In this document: one piece after another, positions 31,164-43,022 of the stretch
Position numbering within the stretch: position 1 is the first letter of the stretch
Layout: the number at the start of each line of letters is the position of its first letter
Assembly: GCF_000518165.1 (NCBI RefSeq)
Contig: NZ_JADB01000002.1
Location: 124,001 to 188,000, forward strand
Length of the DNA: 64,000 bases
Origin: Bartonella elizabethae F9251 = ATCC 49927
GTDB taxonomy: Bacteria > Pseudomonadota > Alphaproteobacteria > Rhizobiales > Rhizobiaceae
Direction: 5' to 3'
Notes under the pieces: model-generated
The model's database searches: none
Told to the model about the DNA's origin: nothing
The model's input: the letters and a program-made list of their open reading frames with translations, nothing else
Program-made: the position numbers and the translations under genes

Positions 31164-32591
31164 TTATATATTATTAAAATCAGGTGCTTTTTTCTCATGA
31201 GGTGTAGGCATTTGGAGGGCAAAAAATGATACGATCATGTTTGCTAATTTTTGCGCTACGTGTTGTTTACGCATAGGGAGCCATTGTTCAACTTTTTCTT
31301 TACTTACGAGATAAACTTTATTTGTATCAGCGCCCATGACACTTGTACCATCCGGTTGAAGAGAAATATCATTAGCAAGGATGAAATCAGCGCCTTTTTC
31401 AACACATTTTTTTTGCGCATTGGCAATGATATCACAAGTTTCAGCAGCAAAACCAATAACCAAGGAGGGGCGGTTTGGAGCGTGTCCAATTGTTGCTAAA
31501 ATATCGGGATTTTCAACCATATGGAGGGATGGTGGTGTTTTATGAGCATTCTTTTTAATTTTGTGTAAAGATTGCGTTTGACTGCGCCAGTCACAAACTG
31601 CGGCAACAAAGATGGCACCATCCGCAGGCAATGATTCTTGAACAGCTTGTAACATTTGTTGTGCTGTTTCAACATGAATAGTTTTTACTTCTTGCGGATC
31701 TGCAAGATTAACAGGTCCACAAATAAGAGTTACTTTTGCCCCCAAATGCGCAAGAGCGGTTGCAATGGCATGGCCTTGTTTACCCGAAGACCGATTAGCA
31801 AGATAACGCACTGGATCAATGGGTTCATGGGTAGGACCAGAGGTAACGATAAAATGGCGGCCAGAGAGAGGTTTTTCACGCACATTCAAAAGAGCCTCTA
31901 TGGCAGCAACGATGGTTAAGGGTTCACTCATGCGCCCATGGCCTGTCTCGTCACGTTCAGCCATTTTTCCCATTTCTGGTCCGATAATATGGACGCCGTC
32001 TGCGCGCAATTGTGCAACATTGCGAACAGTGGCTGGATGTGCCCACATGGCTGGATTCATAGCGGGGGCAATTAAGAGTGGACAGCGTGCTGCTAACAAG
32101 ACGCAATCGGCAAGATCATCTCCTATACCATGGGCTATTTTTGCAATGCGATTGGCTGTAGCAGGGGCTAAAATAATAAGGTCAGCATCACGTGCTAGTT
32201 GGATGTGTCCGATATCATGTTCTTCTTCGCGTGAAAATAAATCAGTATATGCCCTACCACCGTTTAAAGCTTCAGCGGCTAAAGGCGTAATAAATTTTTG
32301 CGCTGCTTTTGTCATTATGACATTTAAGTGTGCTCCACGTTCTTTTAAACGACGAATGAGATCAAGCGCTTTATAGGCTGCAATACTTCCACCAATAATA
32401 AGAAGGAGTGATTTTGATTGCAATGATTGCACTTCAACGGCACTTGCATGAGAGAGTGGCGTGGTGAGAGCGGTAGGATTACTTAGAAGACGGCGTGCTT
32501 CTTCTTCCATAGAAATGCCATTTTGCGCGGCGCGTATGCGCAAAGCTTCTTTAATTTCAGGAGAGAGGTTACGAATAGTAATACTGGCCAT
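31164..32591 (-). CDS. coaBC: CoaBC with N-terminal FitA-like ribbon-helix-helix segment
   Basis: A 475-residue fusion. Residues 1-37 (MASITIRNLSPEIKEALRIR, then NGISMEEEARRLL) look exactly like a FitA/Arc-type ribbon-helix-helix antitoxin N-terminus. After a linker, SLLLIIGGSIAAYKALDLI (61-79) starts the CoaC decarboxylase with catalytic H129 (HIGHIQLARDAD), PATANRIAK (143-151) and APAMNPAMW (175-183). CoaB follows from about 245, with SGPTHEPIDPVRYLANRSSG (251-270) and AAVCDWR (330-336). The enzyme makes 4'-phosphopantetheine for coenzyme A. Ordinary CoaBC is about 400 residues; the frame is uninterrupted across the junction. An internal start near the CoaC domain cannot be excluded. It lies 69 bases from ubiB. 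Confidence 0.9.
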   Translation of the reverse strand: MASITIRNLSPEIKEALRIRAAQNGISMEEEARRLLSNPTALTTPLSHASAVEVQSLQSKSLLLIIGGSIAAYKALDLIRRLKERGAHLNVIMTKAAQKFITPLAAEALNGGRAYTDLFSREEEHDIGHIQLARDADLIILAPATANRIAKIAHGIGDDLADCVLLAARCPLLIAPAMNPAMWAHPATVRNVAQLRADGVHIIGPEMGKMAERDETGHGRMSEPLTIVAAIEALLNVREKPLSGRHFIVTSGPTHEPIDPVRYLANRSSGKQGHAIATALAHLGAKVTLICGPVNLADPQEVKTIHVETAQQMLQAVQESLPADGAIFVAAVCDWRSQTQSLHKIKKNAHKTPPSLHMVENPDILATIGHAPNRPSLVIGFAAETCDIIANAQKKCVEKGADFILANDISLQPDGTSVMGADTNKVYLVSKEKVEQWLPMRKQHVAQKLANMIVSFFALQMPTPHEKKAPDFNNI

Positions 32592-32660
32592 AAAATATCT
32601 CCAAGAAACAAAAATGATTGCAGTGATTTCATTGTTGATATTTTTAGCATATTAAGGAGA

Positions 32661-34247
32661 TTAGAAAAGATGAAAAAAGTAAAAAGTGAAAAAAATACAA
32701 CAAAGCGCAATAATAAATAAGCTATAACGAGCATAACGGTTTCTACGACTTTGTTCAGCAGCAAGTTTTTTGAGGGTAGTAGGAGAAAGACTAAAACCTG
32801 TTTTCCTCATTTGATTGAAATCTTCTTCCATACGTTGGAAATTTTGTATCAATTGTGGTGTTTTGCGTGCCAGCGAAAGGAGAGCTTGTGCTCCTTCACT
32901 AAAGTCTTTTGCAACGCCTATGGGTCCTAAATTTTTACTAATCCATTCTCTAACAACGGGTTCAGAAGCTTTCCACATGTTAAAACTGGGGTCTAAAGTG
33001 CGGGCAACACCTTCTACGACAACCATTGTTTTTTGCAGTAAGAGAAGTTCGGGTCGCGTTTGCATGTCAAACAATTCAGTGACTTCAAACAACAGTGTGA
33101 GCAACTTAGCCATGGAAATGCTTTGTGCTGATTGCCCGTGAATTGGTTCACCAATCGCGCGATTGGCTTGCGCAAAGCTTTCAATATTATGGTGTGAAGG
33201 GACATAGCCTGCTTCAAAGTGAGCACGAGCTACCCGATGGTAATCGCGGGTAATAAAGCCATAAAGAATTTCAGCAAGGAAATATTTTTCTTTTTTGCCA
33301 AGCCTTCCTGTAATCCCTAGATCAACAGCAACAATACACCCATCTGAGTCTACAAATAAATTACCAGGATGCATATCGGCATGAAAAAAACCATCACGCA
33401 ATGTATGGCGTAGAAAAGATTGAATAAGCGTAATGGCAAGCGCCTGTAGATCAAAACCTGCTTCTTTGAGCTTGGAAATTTCGGATATTCTTATACCATC
33501 AATCCATTCCATGGTAAGAACATTACGCCCTGTCCGTTCCCAATCAATTTTTGGTACTCGGAACCCCGTATCCTGTTGAATATTTTCAGCCATTTCAGAT
33601 ATGGCGGCTGCTTCTAAGCGCAGATCCATTTCAAGGCGTGTTGTTTGTGCTAAAGTATCCACCACACGAACAGGACGCAGCCTTCGAGAGGCAGGGATAT
33701 AACGCTCTTGTAAATGTGCAATGAGGTAAAAACCTCTAAGATCTTTAGAAAAACGTGCTCGGATATTAGGACGAATAACTTTTACGGCACATTTTTTCTT
33801 ATGACCGGTTTCATCACAATATTCAGCAGGATGAACCTGAGCGATAGAAGCAGCGGCAATGGGGGGATAAAAATTGACGAATAAATCATCAATAGAACGA
33901 CCAAGCGAACTTTCGATTTGAGAAATAGCGGCGGTGCAAGAAAATGTTTCAACACGATCTTGGAGTTGTGACAAATCGTCTGCAACATTTCGTCCGACAA
34001 TATCGGGTCTTGTGGCAAGAAATTGACCAAGTTTTATGTAAGAGGGTCCAAGCTTATTGATAGCATACGAAATATTTTCAGATCGCTGTTTCTTTTTCGT
34101 TTTGCGTCGTGCTAATGCACGCGCTATACGATGACATAATGCTGGAAATCCTTGAAGATCATCATGAGGAAGAGCACTTAAAACACCTTCACGCGCTAAA
34201 ACCCATCCTGCACGCATCAATTGAAAGTAAGGAGAAATTTGCACCAT
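32661..34247 (-). CDS. ubiB: Ubiquinone biosynthesis kinase-like protein UbiB
   Basis: A 528-residue ABC1/ADCK/UbiB protein needed for ubiquinone synthesis. It shows the family KxGQ motif KLGQ (72-75), SIAQVH (134-139), the catalytic-loop HADMHPGN (289-296) and the VDLG metal loop (308-311). The C-terminus has a membrane segment (YSLFIIALCCIFFTFYFFHLF). The ATG at 34247 lies two bases after the ubiE stop; a TTG at 34262 in frame overlaps ubiE and is less likely. ubiE-ubiB-coaBC is the usual Rhizobiales order. Confidence 0.94.
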   Translation of the reverse strand: MVQISPYFQLMRAGWVLAREGVLSALPHDDLQGFPALCHRIARALARRKTKKKQRSENISYAINKLGPSYIKLGQFLATRPDIVGRNVADDLSQLQDRVETFSCTAAISQIESSLGRSIDDLFVNFYPPIAAASIAQVHPAEYCDETGHKKKCAVKVIRPNIRARFSKDLRGFYLIAHLQERYIPASRRLRPVRVVDTLAQTTRLEMDLRLEAAAISEMAENIQQDTGFRVPKIDWERTGRNVLTMEWIDGIRISEISKLKEAGFDLQALAITLIQSFLRHTLRDGFFHADMHPGNLFVDSDGCIVAVDLGITGRLGKKEKYFLAEILYGFITRDYHRVARAHFEAGYVPSHHNIESFAQANRAIGEPIHGQSAQSISMAKLLTLLFEVTELFDMQTRPELLLLQKTMVVVEGVARTLDPSFNMWKASEPVVREWISKNLGPIGVAKDFSEGAQALLSLARKTPQLIQNFQRMEEDFNQMRKTGFSLSPTTLKKLAAEQSRRNRYARYSLFIIALCCIFFTFYFFHLF

Positions 34248-34249
34248 TT

Positions 34250-35032
34250 TTAAAGTTTCCAACCTGAATGCAGTGCTGCAATCGCACCTGTGAGATTGCG
34301 GTATGATACGCGTGAAAATCCCGCTTGCTTGATCATATGGGCAAAATCATCTTGTTTAGGAAATTTTCGAATAGATTCAACCAAATAACGATAAGCATCG
34401 CCATCATTTGCAATACATTGCCCCAGCTTAGGGATAGCATGGAAAGACCAAAGATCATAAATTTTATCGAGCCAAGGCATCTCGACATTTGAAAATTCTA
34501 GACATAAAAAACGTCCACCGGGTTTTAAAACACGAAAAGCTTCTCTAAGAGCTTGATCAATATGAGGAACATTGCGAATTCCAAAAGCAATTGTGTAAGC
34601 GTCAAAGCTTTGATCTTCAAAAGGGAGATGTTCTGCATTAGCTTCAACAAAATCAATCAGAGGGGCAAGACCATTTTTTTGTGCACGTTGTTTGCCAACG
34701 TTGAGCATAGAGCCATTAATATCAAGAACCGTAGCATGGGCTTTTTGGCGCGAAGCATTAAGGATGCGAAAAGCAATATCGCCTGTACCACCAGCAACAT
34801 CAAGAACTCTCCAATGAGAAAGTGCTGGTGGAGAAAGCCATGCAACCATAGAATTTTTCCACACACGGTGTAGCCCTAAGGATAAGATATCATTCATCTT
34901 GTCATAATTTTCAGCAACAGAATGAAACACACCATCCACCATGGATTGTTTTTGTGTTTCATCAACTCTTGTAAACCCAAAGGAGTGCTCCATACCTCCT
35001 TTGGCGCCTACACGTTCTGTTTCAGTTGCCAT
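34250..35032 (-). CDS. ubiE: Demethylmenaquinone / 2-methoxy-6-polyprenylbenzoquinol methyltransferase UbiE
   Basis: A 260-residue SAM-dependent C-methyltransferase of the ubiquinone pathway. The SAM-binding loop DVAGGTGD is at residues 78-85. Family signatures [18 protein letters not shown] and [20 protein letters not shown] are complete, and [18 protein letters not shown] follows. It is the first gene of the ubiE-ubiB-coaBC run; no mutM is seen upstream, where it often lies in relatives. The gyrB stop is 118 bases upstream on the same strand. Confidence 0.95.
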   Translation of the reverse strand: MATETERVGAKGGMEHSFGFTRVDETQKQSMVDGVFHSVAENYDKMNDILSLGLHRVWKNSMVAWLSPPALSHWRVLDVAGGTGDIAFRILNASRQKAHATVLDINGSMLNVGKQRAQKNGLAPLIDFVEANAEHLPFEDQSFDAYTIAFGIRNVPHIDQALREAFRVLKPGGRFLCLEFSNVEMPWLDKIYDLWSFHAIPKLGQCIANDGDAYRYLVESIRKFPKQDDFAHMIKQAGFSRVSYRNLTGAIAALHSGWKL

Positions 35033-35150
35033 ATCTATGACCTTCCTTATTTTTCTTTTATCGTAAATGAAAGAGAGAGATAATGTTCAAATACGAAAAA
35101 ACAACGTACAAAACTGCGACGTTTATACAGCCAAAAACAGAAGAGTACCT

Positions 35151-38151
<3,001 letters not shown>

Positions 38152-39111
38152 ATGAAGCAGAGTGGCACCTTATCTTTGAAAAATGGGGAAGAGATTTTGA
38201 AAATAAGAAAACCTATACATGTAAAACAGCTTCAATGGTATTTACGCTACTTTTTACTTCATAATTTATATACTCTTTTTATTCGTATTTTATTTGTAGC
38301 AGTGGGATTTCTATTTTTCTCTTACGCAGAAGCTGAAATAGCTGGAAAGTTGCCTTCTTTTTTTGATTCGCATGAACATTTTGTACAACCTGATACCAAG
38401 GATATCACTCGTTTGCGTTTTGTAACAACTTTTGATTTTCCTCCTTTTAATTTTCTTGATCAAACGGGGCATCTTGCAGGTTATAATATCGATTTATTGC
38501 GTGCTATTTGCTCAAAATTAAAATTAGAGAAATTTTGTGAAATAGAAGTGGTTCCTTGGCAAGAGCTGGTCGAGCATGTCAAAAATGGTGGTGCAGAAGT
38601 TATTATTGCGGGTTTAAAAGAAACAAGTCAAACCCAACAAGATCTTGTTTTTACAAAGTCATATTTGCGCTTTCCAGCGCGATTTGTTGCTTCTCGACAG
38701 TTAAATCTTGATGAACCAATAAGCGATCAATTGATTCATTTAACCAGTGGTGTTTTGTCTAAAAGTATTCACGAAAAGCTTTTTCATGATTATTTTCCTA
38801 AAGCAAAATGGCAAGGATTTAAAGAGAGGGAAGAGCTCTATAAAGCCTTACAAGACCATAAAATTGACCTTATTTTTGATGATGGACTTTCTTTATCGTT
38901 ATGGTTCAAACATCAAAAATCTATTGATTGTTGTCATTTTGTTGGGGGGGCATATATGGCACCACAGTTATTGGGTCAAGGAATGCAGCTTGCTGTTGCA
39001 AAAAAGAACGAAAAATTGATTGATATCCTCAATTATGCCCTAAAATCTTTAGAAGATGATGGTAAACTTGCAGAGCTTTATTTGCGTTACTTTCCAATAA
39101 GTTTTTACTGA
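38152..39111 (+). CDS. Periplasmic amino-acid-type solute-binding protein, orphan
   Basis: A 319-residue protein of the family 3 solute-binding type. A 30-residue basic N-terminus precedes a hydrophobic signal (about residues 40-60, ending SYAEAE). The mature part opens with LRFVTTFDFPPFNFLDQTG, then HLAGYNIDLLRAIC, the standard SBP_bac_3 opening, and later has DLVFTKSYLRFPARFV and LIFDDGLSLSLWF. Normally such proteins feed ABC importers of polar amino acids, but no permease or ATPase is adjacent. The long N-terminal extension suggests either a start further downstream at a non-ATG codon or an unusual leader. The substrate is unknown. Confidence 0.8.
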   Translation: MKQSGTLSLKNGEEILKIRKPIHVKQLQWYLRYFLLHNLYTLFIRILFVAVGFLFFSYAEAEIAGKLPSFFDSHEHFVQPDTKDITRLRFVTTFDFPPFNFLDQTGHLAGYNIDLLRAICSKLKLEKFCEIEVVPWQELVEHVKNGGAEVIIAGLKETSQTQQDLVFTKSYLRFPARFVASRQLNLDEPISDQLIHLTSGVLSKSIHEKLFHDYFPKAKWQGFKEREELYKALQDHKIDLIFDDGLSLSLWFKHQKSIDCCHFVGGAYMAPQLLGQGMQLAVAKKNEKLIDILNYALKSLEDDGKLAELYLRYFPISFY

Positions 39112-39122
39112 TGAACAGTTTT

Positions 39123-40655
39123 TTAGTTAAGAGCTGTTAATCTTTCCGTGCCGAGTCGATAGGAGATGGCTTCTGCGAGATGATGGCGTGAAAGATTATC
39201 GGATCCATCAAGATCAGCAATCGTCCGCGCAACTTTGAGAATGCGATGATAAGCACGTGCAGAAAGATGCATTTTTTCACTCACATCTCGTAAGAGTGTG
39301 GCGGCATTTTTATCAGGAATGGCAATATGTTCTATAATTTTGGCAGGGCAATCGCCATTGGTTCGGATATGGTCAAGCCCTAGCGTTGCAAAACGTTTGG
39401 CTTGAATGGCACGACACCGTGCAACGCGTTTGGCAACATCGCAGCTTTTTTCTGATTGCTCTGGTTGCATAAGATCCATTGCTGTCAAAGCAGGAACATC
39501 AATTCGTAAATCAATTCGATCGAGAAGCGGACCAGAAATACGGGATTGATAATCGATTTGACAGCGTATTCCTTTAGCACAAACATGGCCTTTTTCACCT
39601 GCCATACCACATCGGCAAGGATTCATTGCGGCAATGAGTTGGAAGCGAGCAGGATAGCTGATATGGTGATTAGCTCTAGCAATAACTGCTTCTCCACTTT
39701 CTAAAGGTTGACGAAGGGAATCAAGAACTTGCGGAGAAAATTCAGGCAATTCATCAAGAAAAAGAACGCCATTATGGGCAAGAGAGATTTCTCCTGGACG
39801 TCCTTTAAGCCCTCCACCAATCATTGCAGCCATGGAAGCAGAATGATGAGGGGAACGAAAGGGGCAATGAAGTGAAATGGTATTATGAATCGTTTCTCCT
39901 GTAATAGATGCAATCAGACAGACATCTAAAAGCTCACGACTATCAAGAGGGGGTAAAATAGAAGGTAAGCGTTGCGCCAACATAGATTTTCCAGCACCAG
40001 GAGGACCAACAAACAAAAGATTATGGCGTCCAGCCGCACAAACTTCTAAGGCACGTTTGGCTGTTTTCTGTCCTTTGATTTCGCAAAGGTCTGGAAGTTC
40101 AGTTTCGATTGTATATTGGCGCGGTTGTGGACGTTTTTGAATTTGGGTCCCTTTAAAATGATTGACTATTGTGAGAAGAGTTTCTGGGGCAAGAATATTT
40201 ATTTCTGCATTTGCCCATGCTGCTTCAGGTCCACATTGAAAGGGACAAATCAGTCCTTTATCGAGTGATACCGCTGTCATGGCTGCTGGTAAAACACCAT
40301 TGACAGCGGTCAGCGAACCATCCAGTGACAATTCACCTAAAATGACATAGTCTTGCGCTACTTCGGGAGGAAGGATTCCCATAGCAAGCATTAAGCCTAC
40401 GGCAATTGGCAAATCATAATGTGATCCCTCTTTAGGCAAATCAGCTGGTGCAAGATTAATCGTAATTCGTTTGGTTGGCATAGAAAGCCCACAAGCATGG
40501 AGGGCTGCTTGTACGCGTTCACGGCTTTCTGCAACGGCTTTATCGGCTAATCCAACAATAGCCATACCCATTTTACCGGATGAAATCATAACCTGTACAT
40601 CGACAGGGACCGCTTCTAGACCGCGAAAAGCAACAGTTGTAATACGTGCGATCAT
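39123..40655 (-). CDS. YifB/ComM-family Mg-chelatase-like AAA ATPase
   Basis: A 510-residue protein with an N-terminal Lon-protease-like domain (MIARITTVAFRGLEAVPVDV, then KRITINLAPADLPKEGSHYD), an AAA ATPase core with Walker A GPPGAGKS (217-224) and Walker B GVLFLDELPEF, and a C-terminal Mg-chelatase domain. A four-cysteine cluster is seen in MNPCRCGMAGEKGHVCAKGIRC. The homologue ComM is a branch-migration helicase used in natural transformation; many bacteria that are not known to be competent also have it. The gene converges with the solute-binding protein gene with 11 bases between them. Confidence 0.93.
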   Translation of the reverse strand: MIARITTVAFRGLEAVPVDVQVMISSGKMGMAIVGLADKAVAESRERVQAALHACGLSMPTKRITINLAPADLPKEGSHYDLPIAVGLMLAMGILPPEVAQDYVILGELSLDGSLTAVNGVLPAAMTAVSLDKGLICPFQCGPEAAWANAEINILAPETLLTIVNHFKGTQIQKRPQPRQYTIETELPDLCEIKGQKTAKRALEVCAAGRHNLLFVGPPGAGKSMLAQRLPSILPPLDSRELLDVCLIASITGETIHNTISLHCPFRSPHHSASMAAMIGGGLKGRPGEISLAHNGVLFLDELPEFSPQVLDSLRQPLESGEAVIARANHHISYPARFQLIAAMNPCRCGMAGEKGHVCAKGIRCQIDYQSRISGPLLDRIDLRIDVPALTAMDLMQPEQSEKSCDVAKRVARCRAIQAKRFATLGLDHIRTNGDCPAKIIEHIAIPDKNAATLLRDVSEKMHLSARAYHRILKVARTIADLDGSDNLSRHHLAEAISYRLGTERLTALN

Positions 40656-41057
40656 TTATCTTCCCCCTTCAGACTTGGGAGAGACAATCATATCTACGCA
40701 TAAAAATCAAGAAGCATCTCTATGGTTTTTTGAATGGAGAGATCTATATGGATACGAGGGTTTTTATAGCGTTCTCATGGTAAGTTATTTGTACAAATTT
40801 AACCATGATAGTATGGAGCGCAATAAAACACTTATAATAAGCTAAATGAATATGTTAAGGAAAAGGAATAAGGCTGTTTGTGTGATACAACAGAGCAGAA
40901 TGTTGTTAAGATATGAGGGGAGGGTGACGTTATGTATCGCAGAGTGTTATTTGATGTGATAAAACGTATAAAGCATGCAAAGTAGTCATATTTACCTTTT
41001 TTATTTTATATTATTTAAAGTGTAGTAGATGCAAAGTGTATTAAAGGTATCTGATTT
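40656..41057. other. Divergent gap between yifB and tamA
   Basis: About 400 bases with no credible gene. It should hold the tamA promoter on the right and the yifB promoter on the left. Confidence 0.4.
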
Positions 41058-43022
41058 ATGGTATACCAAGCAAGAATTTTGTTAAAATCAGGAACTGTGC
41101 GCTGTGTATTTATAGGCTTGTGTTTCGCTTTTGCTTTTCCACAGCCCCTTGCTGCGTTTGATTTTTTCGGCCTCCCTCTTTTTGGTCAAAAGAAAACGAA
41201 TTCTTCTTCACACTCTGTTAAAAGTACAGAGAGATTTTACAAAGTTGATATTGTTACACCACCAGGGGCACCATCGGAGGGCATAAAAATAGTTAAATCT
41301 GTCTCTTCTCTTTTTGCAGATAAAGAGAAAGCATCTGCGAGTTCTTCTGGTTTGTTAGCCAAAGCGCGTTCAGATTATCGTGCTATTCTTTCTGCTCTTT
41401 ATGCTGATGGGCGCTATGGTGGTGTTATTAGTATTAAAATTAATGGTTTAGAAGCCGCTGATTTAAGTCCGGTAACGCAACTTCCAACACAATCCAATAT
41501 CGTCATTACGATTAATGCTGGTCCACAATATGTTTTCAGTATTGCGAGTATTGATAAAGTAGCGCCTCCTGAAAAGCGTAAAGCGCATAAAATGCCTACA
41601 ATTGAAGAATTGGGCTATAAAGTTGGAGCTATTGCCAAATCTGAAACCATTTTGAAAGCAGAAAAATGGGCGGTAGAAGGATGGCGTCAACAAGGTTATG
41701 CAAAAGCTAAAATTATAAAAAGTGAGATTGTGGCTGATCATGCTGCGTTGCGTATTGAAGGAAGGATTGTTGTTGATCCTGGACAAAAGGCTCATTATGG
41801 TCCTTTAAGTGTCCGTAATATAAGTAAGAAACCACGTGTCGATTCAGCTTATATTGCATGGATGACCGGATTGAAACCAGGCCAAAAATACGATTCCGAT
41901 GCGTTAGCTAAGGCAAATGAACGTCTTGCACGCCTTGGTGTTTTTCGTGCTATCAATATCCGTGAGGCTGATACCATTAACCCAGATGGCAGTTTACCGC
42001 TTATGCTTATTGTACAAGAACGTAAACCGCGTCGTTTTGGTGTAGGGGGTAGTTATTCAACATTAGATGGTGCTGGTTTTGAAGCTTATTGGATGCATAA
42101 CAATCTTTTTGGTCATGCAGAAGTCCTTAAAATTGAAACAAAAATAAGTGGTGTTGGCAGCAACAAAAAGCAATCATATAATTTTAAAAATTTTGATTAT
42201 CTTTTCGGTGGTACGTTTATAAAACCCGGTGTACTCACACCTGATACAGATCTCAGGTCAGAATTAAAAATACAGCAAGATGTTCTGGAAAATTACACAA
42301 CAAAAGCCATCAAAGGGAAATTAGGGATTACGCATATTTTCAATAGTAACCTATCGGGACAGGCTGCTATAGAAGTTTCAAATGGTTACTCACGTGATAT
42401 CTATTTTGGAAGCCGTAATTTTACAACAATTGGTTTCCCGAGCGGTTTGATTTATGATAGTCGTAATAATAAGTTTAATGCAACAAAAGGTTTATATGGT
42501 GAAGTTCTCATTGAGCCTTTTTATGAGATGCGTTTTAGCAATTTTGTTGCAAAAGTAACGGCAGAAGGCCGTTCTTATTGGGCGTTGGATGAAGGGGATC
42601 GTTTTGTTTTTGCTGCGCGGGCAAAGCTTGGTACAATTCTTGGCAATAATACAGCACAAGTCCCTGCGGATACGCTCTTTTTTGCCGGTGGTGGTGGCTC
42701 TGTTCGTGGTTATGCTTATCGTAATATTGGTATTAAAACAGAAAATGATGCGATTGTTGGCGGACGGGCGCTTATTGAGGGATCGGCAGAATTGCGTGTT
42801 TCTTTAAATGATAAAATAGGATTTGTCAGTTTTCTTGATGGAGGTCTCGTAGGGGAAAAGGCGAAATTTGATTTTTCTCAAAAAATTAAATGGGGAGCTG
42901 GTATTGGAGGTCGCTATATGACAGGTCTTGGTCCTTTACGTGTTGATTTAGCCTTTCCTTTAAAAAGAGAACAGGGTGATCCTCGCATTGGTTTTTATGT
43001 GGGTATAGGACAAGCATTTTAA
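41058..43022 (+). CDS. tamA: Autotransporter assembly complex outer-membrane protein TamA
   Basis: A 654-residue Omp85-family protein. A signal peptide (VFIGLCFAFAFPQPLAAF) is followed by POTRA domains (SDYRAILSALYADGRYGGVI; then IEGRIVVDPGQKAHYGPLSV) and a C-terminal beta-barrel. The Omp85 lid motif appears as GSVRGYAYRNIG at about residues 547-558, and the protein ends in the outer-membrane signal phenylalanine (GIGQAF). With TamB it inserts autotransporters and other outer-membrane proteins and has been linked to phospholipid transport. Its stop overlaps the tamB start by one base, so the two are coupled. Confidence 0.93.
   Translation: MVYQARILLKSGTVRCVFIGLCFAFAFPQPLAAFDFFGLPLFGQKKTNSSSHSVKSTERFYKVDIVTPPGAPSEGIKIVKSVSSLFADKEKASASSSGLLAKARSDYRAILSALYADGRYGGVISIKINGLEAADLSPVTQLPTQSNIVITINAGPQYVFSIASIDKVAPPEKRKAHKMPTIEELGYKVGAIAKSETILKAEKWAVEGWRQQGYAKAKIIKSEIVADHAALRIEGRIVVDPGQKAHYGPLSVRNISKKPRVDSAYIAWMTGLKPGQKYDSDALAKANERLARLGVFRAINIREADTINPDGSLPLMLIVQERKPRRFGVGGSYSTLDGAGFEAYWMHNNLFGHAEVLKIETKISGVGSNKKQSYNFKNFDYLFGGTFIKPGVLTPDTDLRSELKIQQDVLENYTTKAIKGKLGITHIFNSNLSGQAAIEVSNGYSRDIYFGSRNFTTIGFPSGLIYDSRNNKFNATKGLYGEVLIEPFYEMRFSNFVAKVTAEGRSYWALDEGDRFVFAARAKLGTILGNNTAQVPADTLFFAGGGGSVRGYAYRNIGIKTENDAIVGGRALIEGSAELRVSLNDKIGFVSFLDGGLVGEKAKFDFSQKIKWGAGIGGRYMTGLGPLRVDLAFPLKREQGDPRIGFYVGIGQAF

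Noticed and set aside
31819-32376. 185-codon plus-strand frame opposite coaBC
   Set aside because: Lies entirely antisense to the conserved CoaC domain; its serine- and arginine-rich product has no family features and is a mirror of the real codons.
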